Assembly (NCBI GenBank): GCA_964543525.1
Contig: CAZIYW010000008.1
Coordinates: forward strand, 1-64,000
Direction: 5' to 3'
DNA length: 64,000 nt
Source of the DNA: CBDVBE01 sp964543525
Lineage (GTDB): Bacteria; Fibrobacterota; Chitinivibrionia; Chitinivibrionales; JANQEN01
A program made the translations under genes and the position numbers. How positions within the stretch are numbered: position 1 is the stretch's first letter; each line of letters begins with the position of its first letter. Below the pieces are notes generated by a model that did no database searches, was not told the origin of the DNA, and saw only the letters and a program-made list of their open reading frames with translations. This document shows positions 37,020-46,008 of this stretch, in pieces.

Positions 37020-38059
37020 GGCACATGTTTCTCCTTTCTCAAACCAAGCATAACTTCGGCACGGGTGTCCAGATAACGGACAAGACCATTCGGTATTCGA
37101 TGCAGCATGCCGGCCTCCTCCCAGACATCTTGACTCTCCATACAGAGATATAATGTACACTCCGGATAAAAAACATTAATACGCTCCTGCATCGTTGCAT
37201 AAAAATCAGAGCGAATCGGCCGGAAATAACGCAACTTTTTATCCCTCCCCATTACCATTTCACCGCTGAAAAGAGGTAAATGAGCATTATAGGCACGCAA
37301 TCTGCTTTTCAATGAGGGTGTTGTTCTAAAACCACCCAGACTCCACCAGGCGATTTTTTCAGGGTTCTTAATCGTGTTAAAGATACGATCCACCACAGCC
37401 AAGTACTCCTCTCTCCACCGGGGATACCACACCATGGGATCGAAATGAAATGCCACCCAGAACCCCATCTCTTCTGCCTTACGGGCTGCTTGCAACCGAT
37501 CTTCAAGCGAAGATGTACCTTTTTCACACTGCGCTATAATATAAGGGGTGTTCATGGAAAATCCAACAACTACTTTTAATGGATTGTTGATATCGGCAAG
37601 CGGTTCAATAACGGTGCTTTTTGTTTTAAATTCAACAAGCACATTTGGATACGGCTCCAGCAGCTGTGCTATTTTTCCGGATAGACCCACCTGTTTTTCA
37701 AGGTACAGACTATCGCCGAACTCACCGGTGCCGAAACGTACTACCCCTTTCCATTTTTCCATCCGCTGCTGTACTTCCCTCACCAGATCACTATAATTCT
37801 CATACAATACCTGATAGTGATAATCGTAATATACCTGCAAGACGCAATAACTGCAATACATACCGCATCCGGTAAGAGGGGTTAAAATCTGATAACCGCA
37901 GCAGTAGTATCCTTCACCGGTACCGGGACAGGGCTTCCAGAATTTGCCCTTGTTAATTTTGGTGACAAGTTTATTGCGTTCACGAATAAGTTCGTCAGGA
38001 ATAGTTAAACTGTGCTCATATACCATAAACTGTTCCGTTGAAGAAATACACCAATGCAT
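37016..38059 (-). CDS. spore photoproduct lyase-like (SplB/COG1533) radical SAM protein
   Basis: A 347-residue radical SAM protein. The cluster-binding motif CGMYCSYCVLQ (CxxxCxxC) and surrounding LTGCxMYCxYC-ALQ-type residues, plus WSLGGFRTTPSLKSRL and VRFGTGEFGDSL, match the SplB-like family. True SplB repairs spore photoproduct in Bacillus and Clostridium; many non-sporulating bacteria carry relatives of unknown substrate. ATG 38026 (MVYEHSL, with GGAAC upstream) is an alternative start. It is translationally coupled to aroD. Confidence 0.85.
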   Translation of the reverse strand: MHWCISSTEQFMVYEHSLTIPDELIRERNKLVTKINKGKFWKPCPGTGEGYYCCGYQILTPLTGCGMYCSYCVLQVYYDYHYQVLYENYSDLVREVQQRMEKWKGVVRFGTGEFGDSLYLEKQVGLSGKIAQLLEPYPNVLVEFKTKSTVIEPLADINNPLKVVVGFSMNTPYIIAQCEKGTSSLEDRLQAARKAEEMGFWVAFHFDPMVWYPRWREEYLAVVDRIFNTIKNPEKIAWWSLGGFRTTPSLKSRLRAYNAHLPLFSGEMVMGRDKKLRYFRPIRSDFYATMQERINVFYPECTLYLCMESQDVWEEAGMLHRIPNGLVRYLDTRAEVMLGLRKEKHVP

Positions 38060-38087
38060 GTTACATGTTGAGACAATTTGTGAACTA

Positions 38088-38116
38088 TTGATGTATTATT
38101 ACCAGTGACATAATAT
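38088..38116 (+). promoter_or_regulatory. predicted promoter of the DUF1573 gene
   Basis: TTGATG (38088-38093) and TAATAT (38111-38116) on the plus strand are separated by exactly 17 bases. They lie in the divergent gap between the radical SAM and DUF1573 genes. Transcription would begin near 38123, leaving a leader of about 75 bases. No Shine-Dalgarno is evident just before the downstream ATG at 38199. Confidence 0.55.
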
Positions 38117-38198
38117 ATTTTTTTCTATCTATAGTAATACAAAAAGCTACTTTTCAATATTATAAGAGGCATTTTAACCACATAATAATAATATTCTT

Positions 38199-38957
38199 AT
38201 GAAAGTTATTTCTAAAATATTACCTGGTGTATTCGTTCTCATAATCTACTGTAGTGTTTTTTTCTCAGCGTCCTCTGCTGGTCCTGTCGTTCATTGTGAT
38301 TCACCTAATGTAAATGTCGGCAGCATCCGGGAAGGCACGATTAAACGAATCCGTCACGTTTTTACCCTTAAAAATACCGGGAACGAACCTCTGAGACTAA
38401 CCCGCGTCAAACCCGGGTGAGGCTGCACAGTGGTCGATTATGATTCGATCATACCTCCCGGTCAGGAAGGTCACGTTATTCAGCAGATAAAGGTCAGTAA
38501 ATTAAGGAGCGGTAGGTTTACCAAATCAATAAAAGTCACCTCCAATGCAGAAAATATCCCGGCATTACGTCTCAGTGTCAGTGGTAAGATATTATCAGTT
38601 ATAAATCAATCGTCCCGATTCCTGCACCTGCGGCCAAATAAGGAGGGTAAGGTTAACGGTTCGGTGGTTTTCAGTACTGAAAAGCAGAACTTTAAAATTA
38701 AAGAGATTTACTTTAAAGAAAATAAAGGCAGCGGACCAAGCTGGCAGCAGCAACCGGAACTCTATCTCACCCATAACGTAACAAGAGCGGATACAGCCGA
38801 CAGCGACGGTTACTATGCATATACCGTCAAGTTCTCACTTGATATGGCTCCGCCAACGCGAATATCCGGTGTATTTTCTTTTATCACCAATCATCCCGAG
38901 CGAAAAAAAATTGATATTCGCGGAATGATCTCACCTCTGGAAAAACAAAACGAGTAG
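38199..38957 (+). CDS. secreted DUF1573 protein with an in-frame UGA at the conserved Cys (candidate selenoprotein)
   Basis: Read through the single TGA at 38418-38420, this is a 252-residue protein with a signal peptide (about 1-28) and a DUF1573 domain. The sequence NTGNEPLRLTRVKPG, then the TGA codon, then GCTVVDYDSIIPPGQEG is the family's NxGxEPLxIxxVxxxCGCT pattern with the first Cys codon replaced by TGA. No other disruption occurs, and the frame stays open for 179 further codons with normal sequence (DUF1573 to about 125, then an Ig-like C-terminal half). TGC or TGT to TGA is a single change, so a nonsense mutation or base error is the alternative to selenocysteine. If translation stops, a 73-residue fragment results. 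Confidence 0.7.
38416..38459 (+). promoter_or_regulatory. stem-loop at the UGA codon, possible SECIS-like element
   Basis: Directly at and after the TGA, 38416-38422 (GG-T bulge-GAGG) can pair with 38454-38459 (CCTCCC), and 38439-38444 (TATGAT) with 38448-38453 (ATCATA) around a TCG loop 25 bases after the TGA. The 3' side is continuous; the 5' side has a 16-base bulge. An alternative upper stem pairs 38432-38437 with 38445-38450 around a 7-base loop. Position fits a bacterial SECIS, but the loop does not show the usual G near its 5' side, so this is tentative. Confidence 0.35.
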
Positions 38958-39035
38958 CATATCCTGTGACTACCCATAGCTGTAGGTATAATATGTCATT
39001 AGTATAAACCAATTTTTTCCTTCTTCCATGTACCC

Positions 39036-39983
39036 ATGAAAAAAGATAATCACAAAGACAACCATCTTTTCGGCCCGGTACCTTCGCGTCGCCTGGGTAT
39101 GTCCCTTGGCGTGGACATGGTTCCATTCAAGACCTGTACTCTCAACTGTGTGTATTGCGAATGCGGCAAAACAACAGAGCTCACCGCGGAGCGTAAAGAA
39201 TATATCCCGGCGCAGGCCCTTATCAACGAACTGGACGCCCGCCTCTCCACCGCGCCGCACCTTGATGTTATCACCTTTGCGGGCAGTGGTGAGCCGACCC
39301 TCTCCACCGCCCTCTCTGCGGTCGTTAACCATGTCCGTACAACATACCCGCAGTACAAAACCGCAATATTGACAAACAGCACGCTTCTGCATATCAGGGA
39401 AGTACGGAATACCCTCATGCACATCGACTATGTACTTCCCTCACTCGATGCCGTGTCACAGCAGACATTTGAGAAAATCAACCGGCCCGTTGCAACTGTT
39501 TCAAGCACGACCGTTATCACCGGCCTTATCGCTTTTGCAAAGGAATATACCGGCACGCTCTGGGTGGAACTCTTTATCGTTCCCGGTATCAACGACACCA
39601 ATGAAGAGTTGTCCCTTATTAAGAGTGTGCTTGAAGAGATACATCCCACCCGGGTGCAGATCAATACCCTTGACCGCCCTGCCCCCTGTGAATGGGTTCA
39701 ACCCGCATCTCAGAAACAGCTCAGCCACATCGCCCGATTCCTGCTACCGCTGCCGGTCGAAATTATCTCCCGAAATGCCACGGCAGATCCGTCAATTGTG
39801 AATAACACCGCTACTTTGGAGAACCTCTACGCAATCCTGAAACGACGGCCAATGACCATAGAAGATGTTGCGGTTGCAATGCAGAAAAATATCAATGAGA
39901 TTTTCAGCCTTCTGGATGAGTTGAAAAAGAACTATTCCCTTATCGCTGAAAAGGTAGGGGATAAGACGTTCTATAGATTATAA
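39036..39983 (+). CDS. radical SAM protein, COG0731-like, with C-terminal winged helix
   Basis: A 315-residue protein starting FGPVPSRRLGMSLGVD, followed by the cluster motif CTLNCVYCECG (CxxxCxxC, about residue 34-41) and FAGSGEPTLS, the signature of the COG0731 radical SAM family. The last 60 residues look like a winged-helix segment (MTIEDVAVAMQKNINEIFSLLDEL). The family's substrate is not established. It follows the DUF1573 gene by 78 bases on the same strand. Confidence 0.85.
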   Translation: MKKDNHKDNHLFGPVPSRRLGMSLGVDMVPFKTCTLNCVYCECGKTTELTAERKEYIPAQALINELDARLSTAPHLDVITFAGSGEPTLSTALSAVVNHVRTTYPQYKTAILTNSTLLHIREVRNTLMHIDYVLPSLDAVSQQTFEKINRPVATVSSTTVITGLIAFAKEYTGTLWVELFIVPGINDTNEELSLIKSVLEEIHPTRVQINTLDRPAPCEWVQPASQKQLSHIARFLLPLPVEIISRNATADPSIVNNTATLENLYAILKRRPMTIEDVAVAMQKNINEIFSLLDELKKNYSLIAEKVGDKTFYRL

Positions 39984-40399
39984 GATTATAGCGGAAGCTT
40001 AATAAATTTATTTCATCTACAGCGATTCCAATAGTAAATCACTTAGATAGCGCAAACTTAATGCATATGCATTGATGCGCAGGCGAATAAACTCACCGAT
40101 TATGTCCTTTGTGCTGTTTGCTAATAAAGACAAATTAAAGTCCGAGCGTGAACGTTGCTGCCCTTTACGGTTGAATCGCCAAGCCATTAATAGCAGAGCC
40201 TTATTATTAGTTCTTTTTCCTGCTTAATTTTTTACGTTGTTACTTTTTTAAAATATAGAGAAAATATAATATCTTCTCCCTATTCCGGCACACCGAAAGA
40301 ACACATCTCTTTTTTTAATGATTTTTTCTCCACATACCGATATACTATAGAGAGAATACGCTAACTATATGTTTTCTTATGCGATAACAGGTATACTTA
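39984..40399. other. intergenic region with at most a small ORF remnant
   Basis: The 416 bases between the radical SAM gene and the large fusion gene contain no confident gene. The only protein-like content is the minus-strand frame at 40017-40187 (listed separately). The 40188-40399 part is AT-rich and probably carries the promoter of the next gene (a TATACT hexamer near 40342), but no -35 box stands out. Confidence 0.5.
40017..40187 (-). CDS. possible small ORF or gene remnant (56 aa)
   Basis: A 56-residue minus-strand frame starting MAWRFNRKGQQRS and ending LRYLSDLLLESL, with AAGG about 11 bases upstream of the ATG. The frame stays open a further 12 codons upstream of the ATG. Codon use (TTA, TTG, CTA for Leu) differs from neighbouring genes. 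The basic, helical composition could be the tail of a lost gene such as a transposase, but no family is recognised. Confidence 0.25.
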   Translation of the reverse strand: MAWRFNRKGQQRSRSDFNLSLLANSTKDIIGEFIRLRINAYALSLRYLSDLLLESL

Positions 40400-43357
40400 A
40401 TGTATTACTGTAAATCACTTCGTATTTTTACCGGCATAATCATATGCTTTACCGTTCAAATATATTCGGATGGTGATATTGATTTTACCGATCTGCAAGG
40501 TACATCAGCCGGTCAGACGGTTTTTAATTTCCTGACAATACCTGTAAGTGCAACACAATTGAGTATGGGTATAGTTGCCGCTCCTGCAAATATGGATGCC
40601 ACTGATATTCCCTTTTCGCCGGCCGGTACTGCATTTTTCACGCGATATCTCTTTGCGATAACCCACCTGGAATGGTTGATGGGACTGCGTAAGGAATATG
40701 TGGGTGCCAGCTTTCCCCTGCTCGATCAGGGTACCATCAGCTTTCACTCACAGGTATTTACCCTCGGTCAATTTGATTATGCCAAGGATATCGACGAATT
40801 TGATTCCGATCCGAAGGCTGTTGAAATGGCATTCGGTATAGGCTATGCACGTCAGATTCTCTACGACAGATTGAGCGCAGGTGCAACGGCATCCTACATT
40901 GAAAGCAGGCTCGCCGGAGACGACGGGCGGGCTTTCAGCGCTGGTGTTGATGTCATGTATACCCCTTTAATCTGGTTTTCCTCACACCTGTTTGCCCGCA
41001 ATTTCGGTAATAAGGTAACTTATAACGATACGCCGGAGCTGCAGCCGTTCCAAACCGGTATATCCTTCCTATTCTCTCCTTTTGCAAAGGATGATACATC
41101 GGCGCTTTCACGATTCGACGCCTCATTCGCGATCGGCGCACAGAAAACCATTGATGCACCGCTGCAAATCGCATTGGGTACCGATGTCAAACCAATCAAA
41201 TACCTCTCGATTCGGGCCGGTTATGAATATTTCTACGGCCACGATGTTTCTATTGGCGGCTTGAGTGCCGGTATCGGATTGCATATCAAAGAGTATGGTG
41301 TTGATGCAGGATGGAAGCTGCAGTCCAAAGATTTCGGCTCAGTATGGGCAGTGACGGTTCGGTATAAAACAGAGGAAAAGGTACCCGAATCAGCTATTGA
41401 TTATTATAACGTTGCCGAGCGATTCTATAAAAGGGGCCGTTTCAGAACGTGCATCTACTATGCAAAGAAGGCACTCCGTATTAACCCGGATTTGTGGCGG
41501 GCTCATGCACTTATTGCAAAAGCATTTTCGGAGCGACATCAGAAAAAAGGTACCGAGATTGCCGTTATTTATACCGGCAATACTCAGGGCGAGTTCCTCC
41601 CGATAACCGTTCGGGGAGTATCCATGGGCGGCCTGGGACGACAGGCTGCAGTAATTAACAAGCTGCGAAAGGACTATCCGACAAGCATTACTATTGACGC
41701 GGGCAATATAGTAGGCAAACTATCCCCTCTGGTGAAAGCACGATTCGCAGATTCCTATTATGAGATGATGCACTATGATGCAGTAGGACTCGGGATCGGT
41801 GAAATGGAATTCGGATTCAAGAAATATTGTAAAGAGGCAAAACAGTCGACCATGGACTTTATCTGTACCAACTGCGCAAACAAAGTCGGCAATTGTTTTG
41901 TTGATTCAAAGATACTGACGGCGGGTAAATACAAGATCGCCGTATTGGGGGTCATTCCGGGAAAACTTTCGCATCGCAAAAAGAAAGATACCACGCTTTT
42001 TGCACGAACCATGGAAATTACCCGCAACACCCAGTCCCCGAAAATCAGCATGTGTAACCTGCGTATCTTAATTGTAAATGACACTTGGGAAGTGGTACGG
42101 CATTATGCGAAAAACATACCGCTTGTCGATGTGATACTCTGCGGTTCGCTGAAGCAACACTTCGAGACGCCGATGAAAACAGGTAATACACCAATCTTAT
42201 CAACCGGCGAATTCGGGAAATATGTAGGTATACTCGAGCTCAGATTTGATAAAAATAAAAAATTTCTTTCCTATAATAACCGATTGATACCCCTTACCCC
42301 GGATGTTACTCCCAATCCTGAAATAGATCTCCTCGCCCACCAGATTGCCCTTAAAGCGGATCTTGATGCCGAAGGCTTGAGCCTCCAGACATTAAAAGAA
42401 AGCAAAACGGAAGGAGTATACGCCTTCGTATCGGACAGGAAAGGAAATCCGCATATTTATCTCAAAGTAATGAAGAAAAAGACCGAATTTCCCCTTACCT
42501 TCGGCGATACTCGTTGTTCGGCGCCGGTTATTTCATTCAGAAACGGTACCATAATTTACCTGGCCGATCATGACACGCTTGACAGAACAGCACTTATGAC
42601 CATGCATATAAACGGCAGTATGGTCCGTGAAATACCGTTTGGCGGCAGCGTTTCAGAGGCACGATTTACCCCTGATGAAAAATGGATTTATGCGGCGGTC
42701 AGGAAGAAAAACGACGTCAATACCGATATCTACCGTATACGACCAGCAGGCGGCGAACCTCAACACATTATCGACTGGAAGGACGGCTTGGAACAGGATA
42801 TTGCATTCTCTTCCGACGGCAGCAATATGGTTTTCACCAGTAACCGTGATGGTCACTATCAGGTGTATATTACCGATCCGGAAGGAAGAACACCTGTTCG
42901 CTTAACCGATGACCCATCACATAATTATTCCCCGCGCTTCTCACCGCTCGATAAATATATCGCCTATCTCTCGGAAAAAAACAATTTTAAAGGGAAAAAG
43001 GATCTCTGGATCCACGACAGAAAGACAGGTAAAAAAGTCCGGGCAACACGTAATGCTGATATCAGAGAATTCATCTGGCTTGATGATGAAGGTACGATCC
43101 TGTATTCCTCCGGTATTAACCTTATTGATCTGAACACGATAAACATCTTCACCGGCGAGAATAAAAAACTTATCATATCCGACTCTGCAAAAGAATACAG
43201 TGAGACGCATCCAGGAATATTTATTTATCAGGATACCAAACGTATTCTCTATACTCGTGAGTACCGGGACGGCCGCAAAAGAATATATCTTGTGAATACC
43301 GACGGCAGTGAAGACAGGCAGATAAGTCTGGAAAACGGCAATTCATGGCTGGAGTAG
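40400..43357 (+). CDS. multidomain envelope protein: PorV-like barrel, TPR, 5'-nucleotidase-like domain, TolB-like propeller
   Basis: A 985-residue protein. After a hydrophobic signal (about 8-22), residues 30-330 resemble PorV/UPF0164-type outer-membrane barrels (opening TSAGQTVFNFLTIPVSATQLSMG; repeated Gly-aromatic strands). Residues about 335-375 form a TPR-like pair of helices (FYKRGRFRTCIYYAKKALRINPD). Residues about 390-660 follow the metallophosphatase/5'-nucleotidase scaffold, but ligand positions are changed: GNTQGEF where TNDxHG is usual, DAGNIVG for DAGD, GIGEMEFG for GNHEFDFG. Residues about 670-985 are a TolB-like propeller (SSDGSNMVFTSNRDG, YSPRFSPLDKYIAYLSE). The order is seen; function is unknown. 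Confidence 0.75.
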   Translation: MYYCKSLRIFTGIIICFTVQIYSDGDIDFTDLQGTSAGQTVFNFLTIPVSATQLSMGIVAAPANMDATDIPFSPAGTAFFTRYLFAITHLEWLMGLRKEYVGASFPLLDQGTISFHSQVFTLGQFDYAKDIDEFDSDPKAVEMAFGIGYARQILYDRLSAGATASYIESRLAGDDGRAFSAGVDVMYTPLIWFSSHLFARNFGNKVTYNDTPELQPFQTGISFLFSPFAKDDTSALSRFDASFAIGAQKTIDAPLQIALGTDVKPIKYLSIRAGYEYFYGHDVSIGGLSAGIGLHIKEYGVDAGWKLQSKDFGSVWAVTVRYKTEEKVPESAIDYYNVAERFYKRGRFRTCIYYAKKALRINPDLWRAHALIAKAFSERHQKKGTEIAVIYTGNTQGEFLPITVRGVSMGGLGRQAAVINKLRKDYPTSITIDAGNIVGKLSPLVKARFADSYYEMMHYDAVGLGIGEMEFGFKKYCKEAKQSTMDFICTNCANKVGNCFVDSKILTAGKYKIAVLGVIPGKLSHRKKKDTTLFARTMEITRNTQSPKISMCNLRILIVNDTWEVVRHYAKNIPLVDVILCGSLKQHFETPMKTGNTPILSTGEFGKYVGILELRFDKNKKFLSYNNRLIPLTPDVTPNPEIDLLAHQIALKADLDAEGLSLQTLKESKTEGVYAFVSDRKGNPHIYLKVMKKKTEFPLTFGDTRCSAPVISFRNGTIIYLADHDTLDRTALMTMHINGSMVREIPFGGSVSEARFTPDEKWIYAAVRKKNDVNTDIYRIRPAGGEPQHIIDWKDGLEQDIAFSSDGSNMVFTSNRDGHYQVYITDPEGRTPVRLTDDPSHNYSPRFSPLDKYIAYLSEKNNFKGKKDLWIHDRKTGKKVRATRNADIREFIWLDDEGTILYSSGINLIDLNTINIFTGENKKLIISDSAKEYSETHPGIFIYQDTKRILYTREYRDGRKRIYLVNTDGSEDRQISLENGNSWLE

Positions 43358-43423
43358 AAATACTGCTCTTACAACGGTAGTACTATCCCGACTGCTATTG
43401 TATAAAGCACTCGAATTTAAAAC

Positions 43424-43861
43424 TTATGGGGATCGTCTCAGTCTGACAACAGTGGCACCCTCTCCGCCATCCTTTGGTAACGCCGTGTGAAAATCCCTTA
43501 TCAGGCTGCGAAACTCATGCTGCAGCATTGCACGCACTGTCTTTTTAAGGACAGGACCTTCCACCGGATCCGAGTGGTATCCGATACCATGAATTATCAG
43601 TATCGATCCAATACCTTTTCGCTTACATTCAGAGAATGTTTTTCTCAGTGTGGAAACAGCTTTCAGCCGGGTCATTCCATGCAGGTCCACCACTTTCCGC
43701 AGTCCTTTGCCGACCTTCTGATAAGAGGTTTTTTTTCGAGTTGACCTTTGAGAAGTTCTCCTGTCTTTATCATACGTCCCATACTTATCAATATAGGAGA
43801 GTATTTCGTTTTTATCAGTATTGGCACTCATTGTATTTTCATCTTCTCCATAAGAGTTCAC
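43424..43861 (-). CDS. Smr domain protein
   Basis: A 145-residue protein with a basic, disordered N-terminal half and a C-terminal Smr domain: VDLHGMTRLKAVSTL, ILIIHGIGYHSD, PVLKKTVRAML and GGEGATVVRLRR. The DLHG and HGxG motifs are those of the MutS2-type Smr nuclease domain, here as a stand-alone protein. The frame opens with GTG at 43861; an ATG at 43831 (MSANTDK) is an alternative. It is 12 bases after the peptidase-like gene. Confidence 0.88.
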   Translation of the reverse strand: MNSYGEDENTMSANTDKNEILSYIDKYGTYDKDRRTSQRSTRKKTSYQKVGKGLRKVVDLHGMTRLKAVSTLRKTFSECKRKGIGSILIIHGIGYHSDPVEGPVLKKTVRAMLQHEFRSLIRDFHTALPKDGGEGATVVRLRRSP

Positions 43862-43873
43862 AACTGTCTTATT

Positions 43874-44836
43874 CTAACCGCCAATGATTGTTCCCTTTTC
43901 CATCCACACCCTGCCATCGAGCCTGACAGTCGGTCCCAATATCATACCGCCAAGATGAATCGGGACATTTACGTTGCCGCCTATTGAAATATTATCGCCG
44001 AGTGCAACATGCGCAGTACCCTTTGCCTTCTCATCTTCAAGAATATTACCGCTCACGGTTGCCGTATCAAGGGTACCGATACCGAATTCTGCAATAGTCC
44101 GCGCATCACCGCCGTACTTGTTGAAAATCCTTCTGAGATAATTACTGCATTCGTGTTCAAATACCCGGCATATTTTCCCCGATTTAACCTGCAGGGCAAA
44201 GGGTTTGTTGAGCGGGCCGATTAAGGAGAACGAACCCTCAAATACGATTTTACCTTCAGCCGTGCCTTCAAGCGGAGCGAGGCAGGCTTTACCGGCGGGT
44301 AAATTACCGCTGGCGCCTTTGCTTGTAATAGCGCCATCATCAGCCTTTGCATGACGTCCACCGGTCTCAAAAACCAAATCTGTTCCGGCTTCAGAGGTTA
44401 TTTGTATTTTTTTAACCGAAGATAATCGCGCGGCAATGGAACGAGTATATCGCCCCAGCCGCTTCCAGTCCGTCTTCATGGTACGGATAAATACCTCTTC
44501 AGTAATACCGGGAAGAGACGCGATACGGGTACCTTTCCGACAGGCAGCCATCCTCGCCCGGGTATTGGTTAGTGATTTTGATGTCGGTAATACCGCAACA
44601 TCAAACTGGCTGAGCCACTGATCTACCGGCATCGGCGGTTCATTCCCGTGCTCTTTCCGAGGTGAAATCTGAACCATAACTGCTTCTTTACACCGTTTTA
44701 CCCCAATGTCACGGAATGCACTGCCGATAGTATAGCAGGGCGGGTCGCAGAGGATAAGTAACTGCTCATTCCTGGAGAGATTCAAACATTCTCCAAGCGC
44801 AATTTCCGCACATTCCCGGAGTTCAGCTTTACTCAT
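43874..44836 (-). CDS. M29-like aminopeptidase family protein with altered metal motif
   Basis: A 320-residue member of the thermophilic aminopeptidase (M29, COG2309) superfamily. The C-terminal half has the Glu in EGTAEGKIVFEG, Glu in IAEFGIGT and the His in GTAHVALGDN. The final His-x-Asp metal motif, HWDM in the paralogue at 47469, reads HLGGM here, so the Asp ligand is missing. It may bind differently or be inactive. GGA lies five bases before ATG 44836; the start at 44839 is adjacent. It overlaps the tgt end. Confidence 0.75.
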   Translation of the reverse strand: MSKAELRECAEIALGECLNLSRNEQLLILCDPPCYTIGSAFRDIGVKRCKEAVMVQISPRKEHGNEPPMPVDQWLSQFDVAVLPTSKSLTNTRARMAACRKGTRIASLPGITEEVFIRTMKTDWKRLGRYTRSIAARLSSVKKIQITSEAGTDLVFETGGRHAKADDGAITSKGASGNLPAGKACLAPLEGTAEGKIVFEGSFSLIGPLNKPFALQVKSGKICRVFEHECSNYLRRIFNKYGGDARTIAEFGIGTLDTATVSGNILEDEKAKGTAHVALGDNISIGGNVNVPIHLGGMILGPTVRLDGRVWMEKGTIIGG

Positions 44837-45980
44837 CATTTTCCTTTGCTGTAAAATTTAACATGATCGATTCTTTCCATGATTTAAATGTTCCGTCAAT
44901 GATATGATATCGCGCCTGCTTTACCAGGTCCATAAAAAAATGTACATTGTGTAATGTCAACAACCGTATCGCCAGTATCTCACCGGCCATGAAAAGATGT
45001 CGGATATAGGCTCGCGAAAAATTTCTACATGCATAGCAGGAGCAGTTGTTATCAAGAGCGTTTGTGAAATCACGGGTATGCCGTGAATTACGAATAACCA
45101 CTTTCCCCTGCCAGGTAAAGGCGCACCCGTTTCTGCCGTTTCGAGTCGGCAGCACGCAATCAAACATGTCAATGCCCCGTTCGATACACTCCAGAATATT
45201 CTGCGGCAATCCCACCCCCATGAGATAACGGGGTTTATCTCCTGGTAAGATATCGCCGGTAAAGCTTACTATGTCATACATATCCTCGACAGCCTCACCC
45301 ACGGCGAGGCCGCCTATTGCATAGCCGGGCAGATCCATTGCGATGAGCTCCCGCGCACATCGTGCCCTGAGCGACTGAGATGTACTCCCCTGGACAATGC
45401 CGAAAAGTGCCTGTGGATAACCGAAATGCGCGGGCAGCGCCGCGTGTTTTTCAACGCAACGCGCGGCCCAGGCTATAGTCCTGTCAACCGCCCGGGCAAT
45501 GGCTTTTTTCCCGGCCTGCGCCGGAGGACATTCATCGAACTGCATAATAATATCCGCCCCGAGATTATGCTCGATTTCCATCACGGTTTCAGGTGAAAAA
45601 AAATGGCGCGACCCGTCAATATGTGACTGAAACCATACCCCTTCGTCGTTAATAGATGAAATATCACGGAGACTGAAGACCTGAAATCCACCGCTGTCGG
45701 TCAGAATCGCGCCCGACCAATTTTCAAATTGATGCAACCCTCCGGCATCCCGAATCAGCTCATCGCCGGGGCGAAGGTGTAAATGATAGGTATTAGCGAG
45801 AATAATTGAACAGCCGCAGGTACTCAGTTCCTCGGGGGACAATGACTTTACCGCGGCCTGTGTACCGACCGGCATAAAAACCGGAGTCTCAATTGTCCCG
45901 TGGGGTGTAGTAAAAATACCGGCACGGGCGGGTGATTCGTTATCTTTTCCAACACAGTCAAAACAAAAAGCAGATTTCAT
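44829..45980 (-). CDS. tgt: queuine tRNA-ribosyltransferase
   Basis: A 383-residue tRNA-guanine transglycosylase that inserts preQ1/queuine at position 34 of GUN-anticodon tRNAs. The general acid/base Asp is in LTDSGGFQVFSL, the nucleophile Asp in FDCVLPTRNGRNG, GGLAVGE is present, and a zinc site CSCYAC with a downstream His (LLTLHN). The only standard start giving the family N-terminus is ATG 45980 (MKSAFCFD); the frame upstream begins with TTG inside the preceding gene. Confidence 0.97.
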   Translation of the reverse strand: MKSAFCFDCVGKDNESPARAGIFTTPHGTIETPVFMPVGTQAAVKSLSPEELSTCGCSIILANTYHLHLRPGDELIRDAGGLHQFENWSGAILTDSGGFQVFSLRDISSINDEGVWFQSHIDGSRHFFSPETVMEIEHNLGADIIMQFDECPPAQAGKKAIARAVDRTIAWAARCVEKHAALPAHFGYPQALFGIVQGSTSQSLRARCARELIAMDLPGYAIGGLAVGEAVEDMYDIVSFTGDILPGDKPRYLMGVGLPQNILECIERGIDMFDCVLPTRNGRNGCAFTWQGKVVIRNSRHTRDFTNALDNNCSCYACRNFSRAYIRHLFMAGEILAIRLLTLHNVHFFMDLVKQARYHIIDGTFKSWKESIMLNFTAKENDE

Positions 45981-46008
45981 GATTACCAGAAATTCATTAC
46001 CGGGAAGG

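Noticed and set aside
38418..38420. UGA read as tryptophan genome-wide (alternative code)
   Set aside because: TGA is used as an ordinary stop by several genes here (for example murD, the SplB-like gene and the 58-residue gene at 13123), and the family residue at this site is Cys, not Trp.
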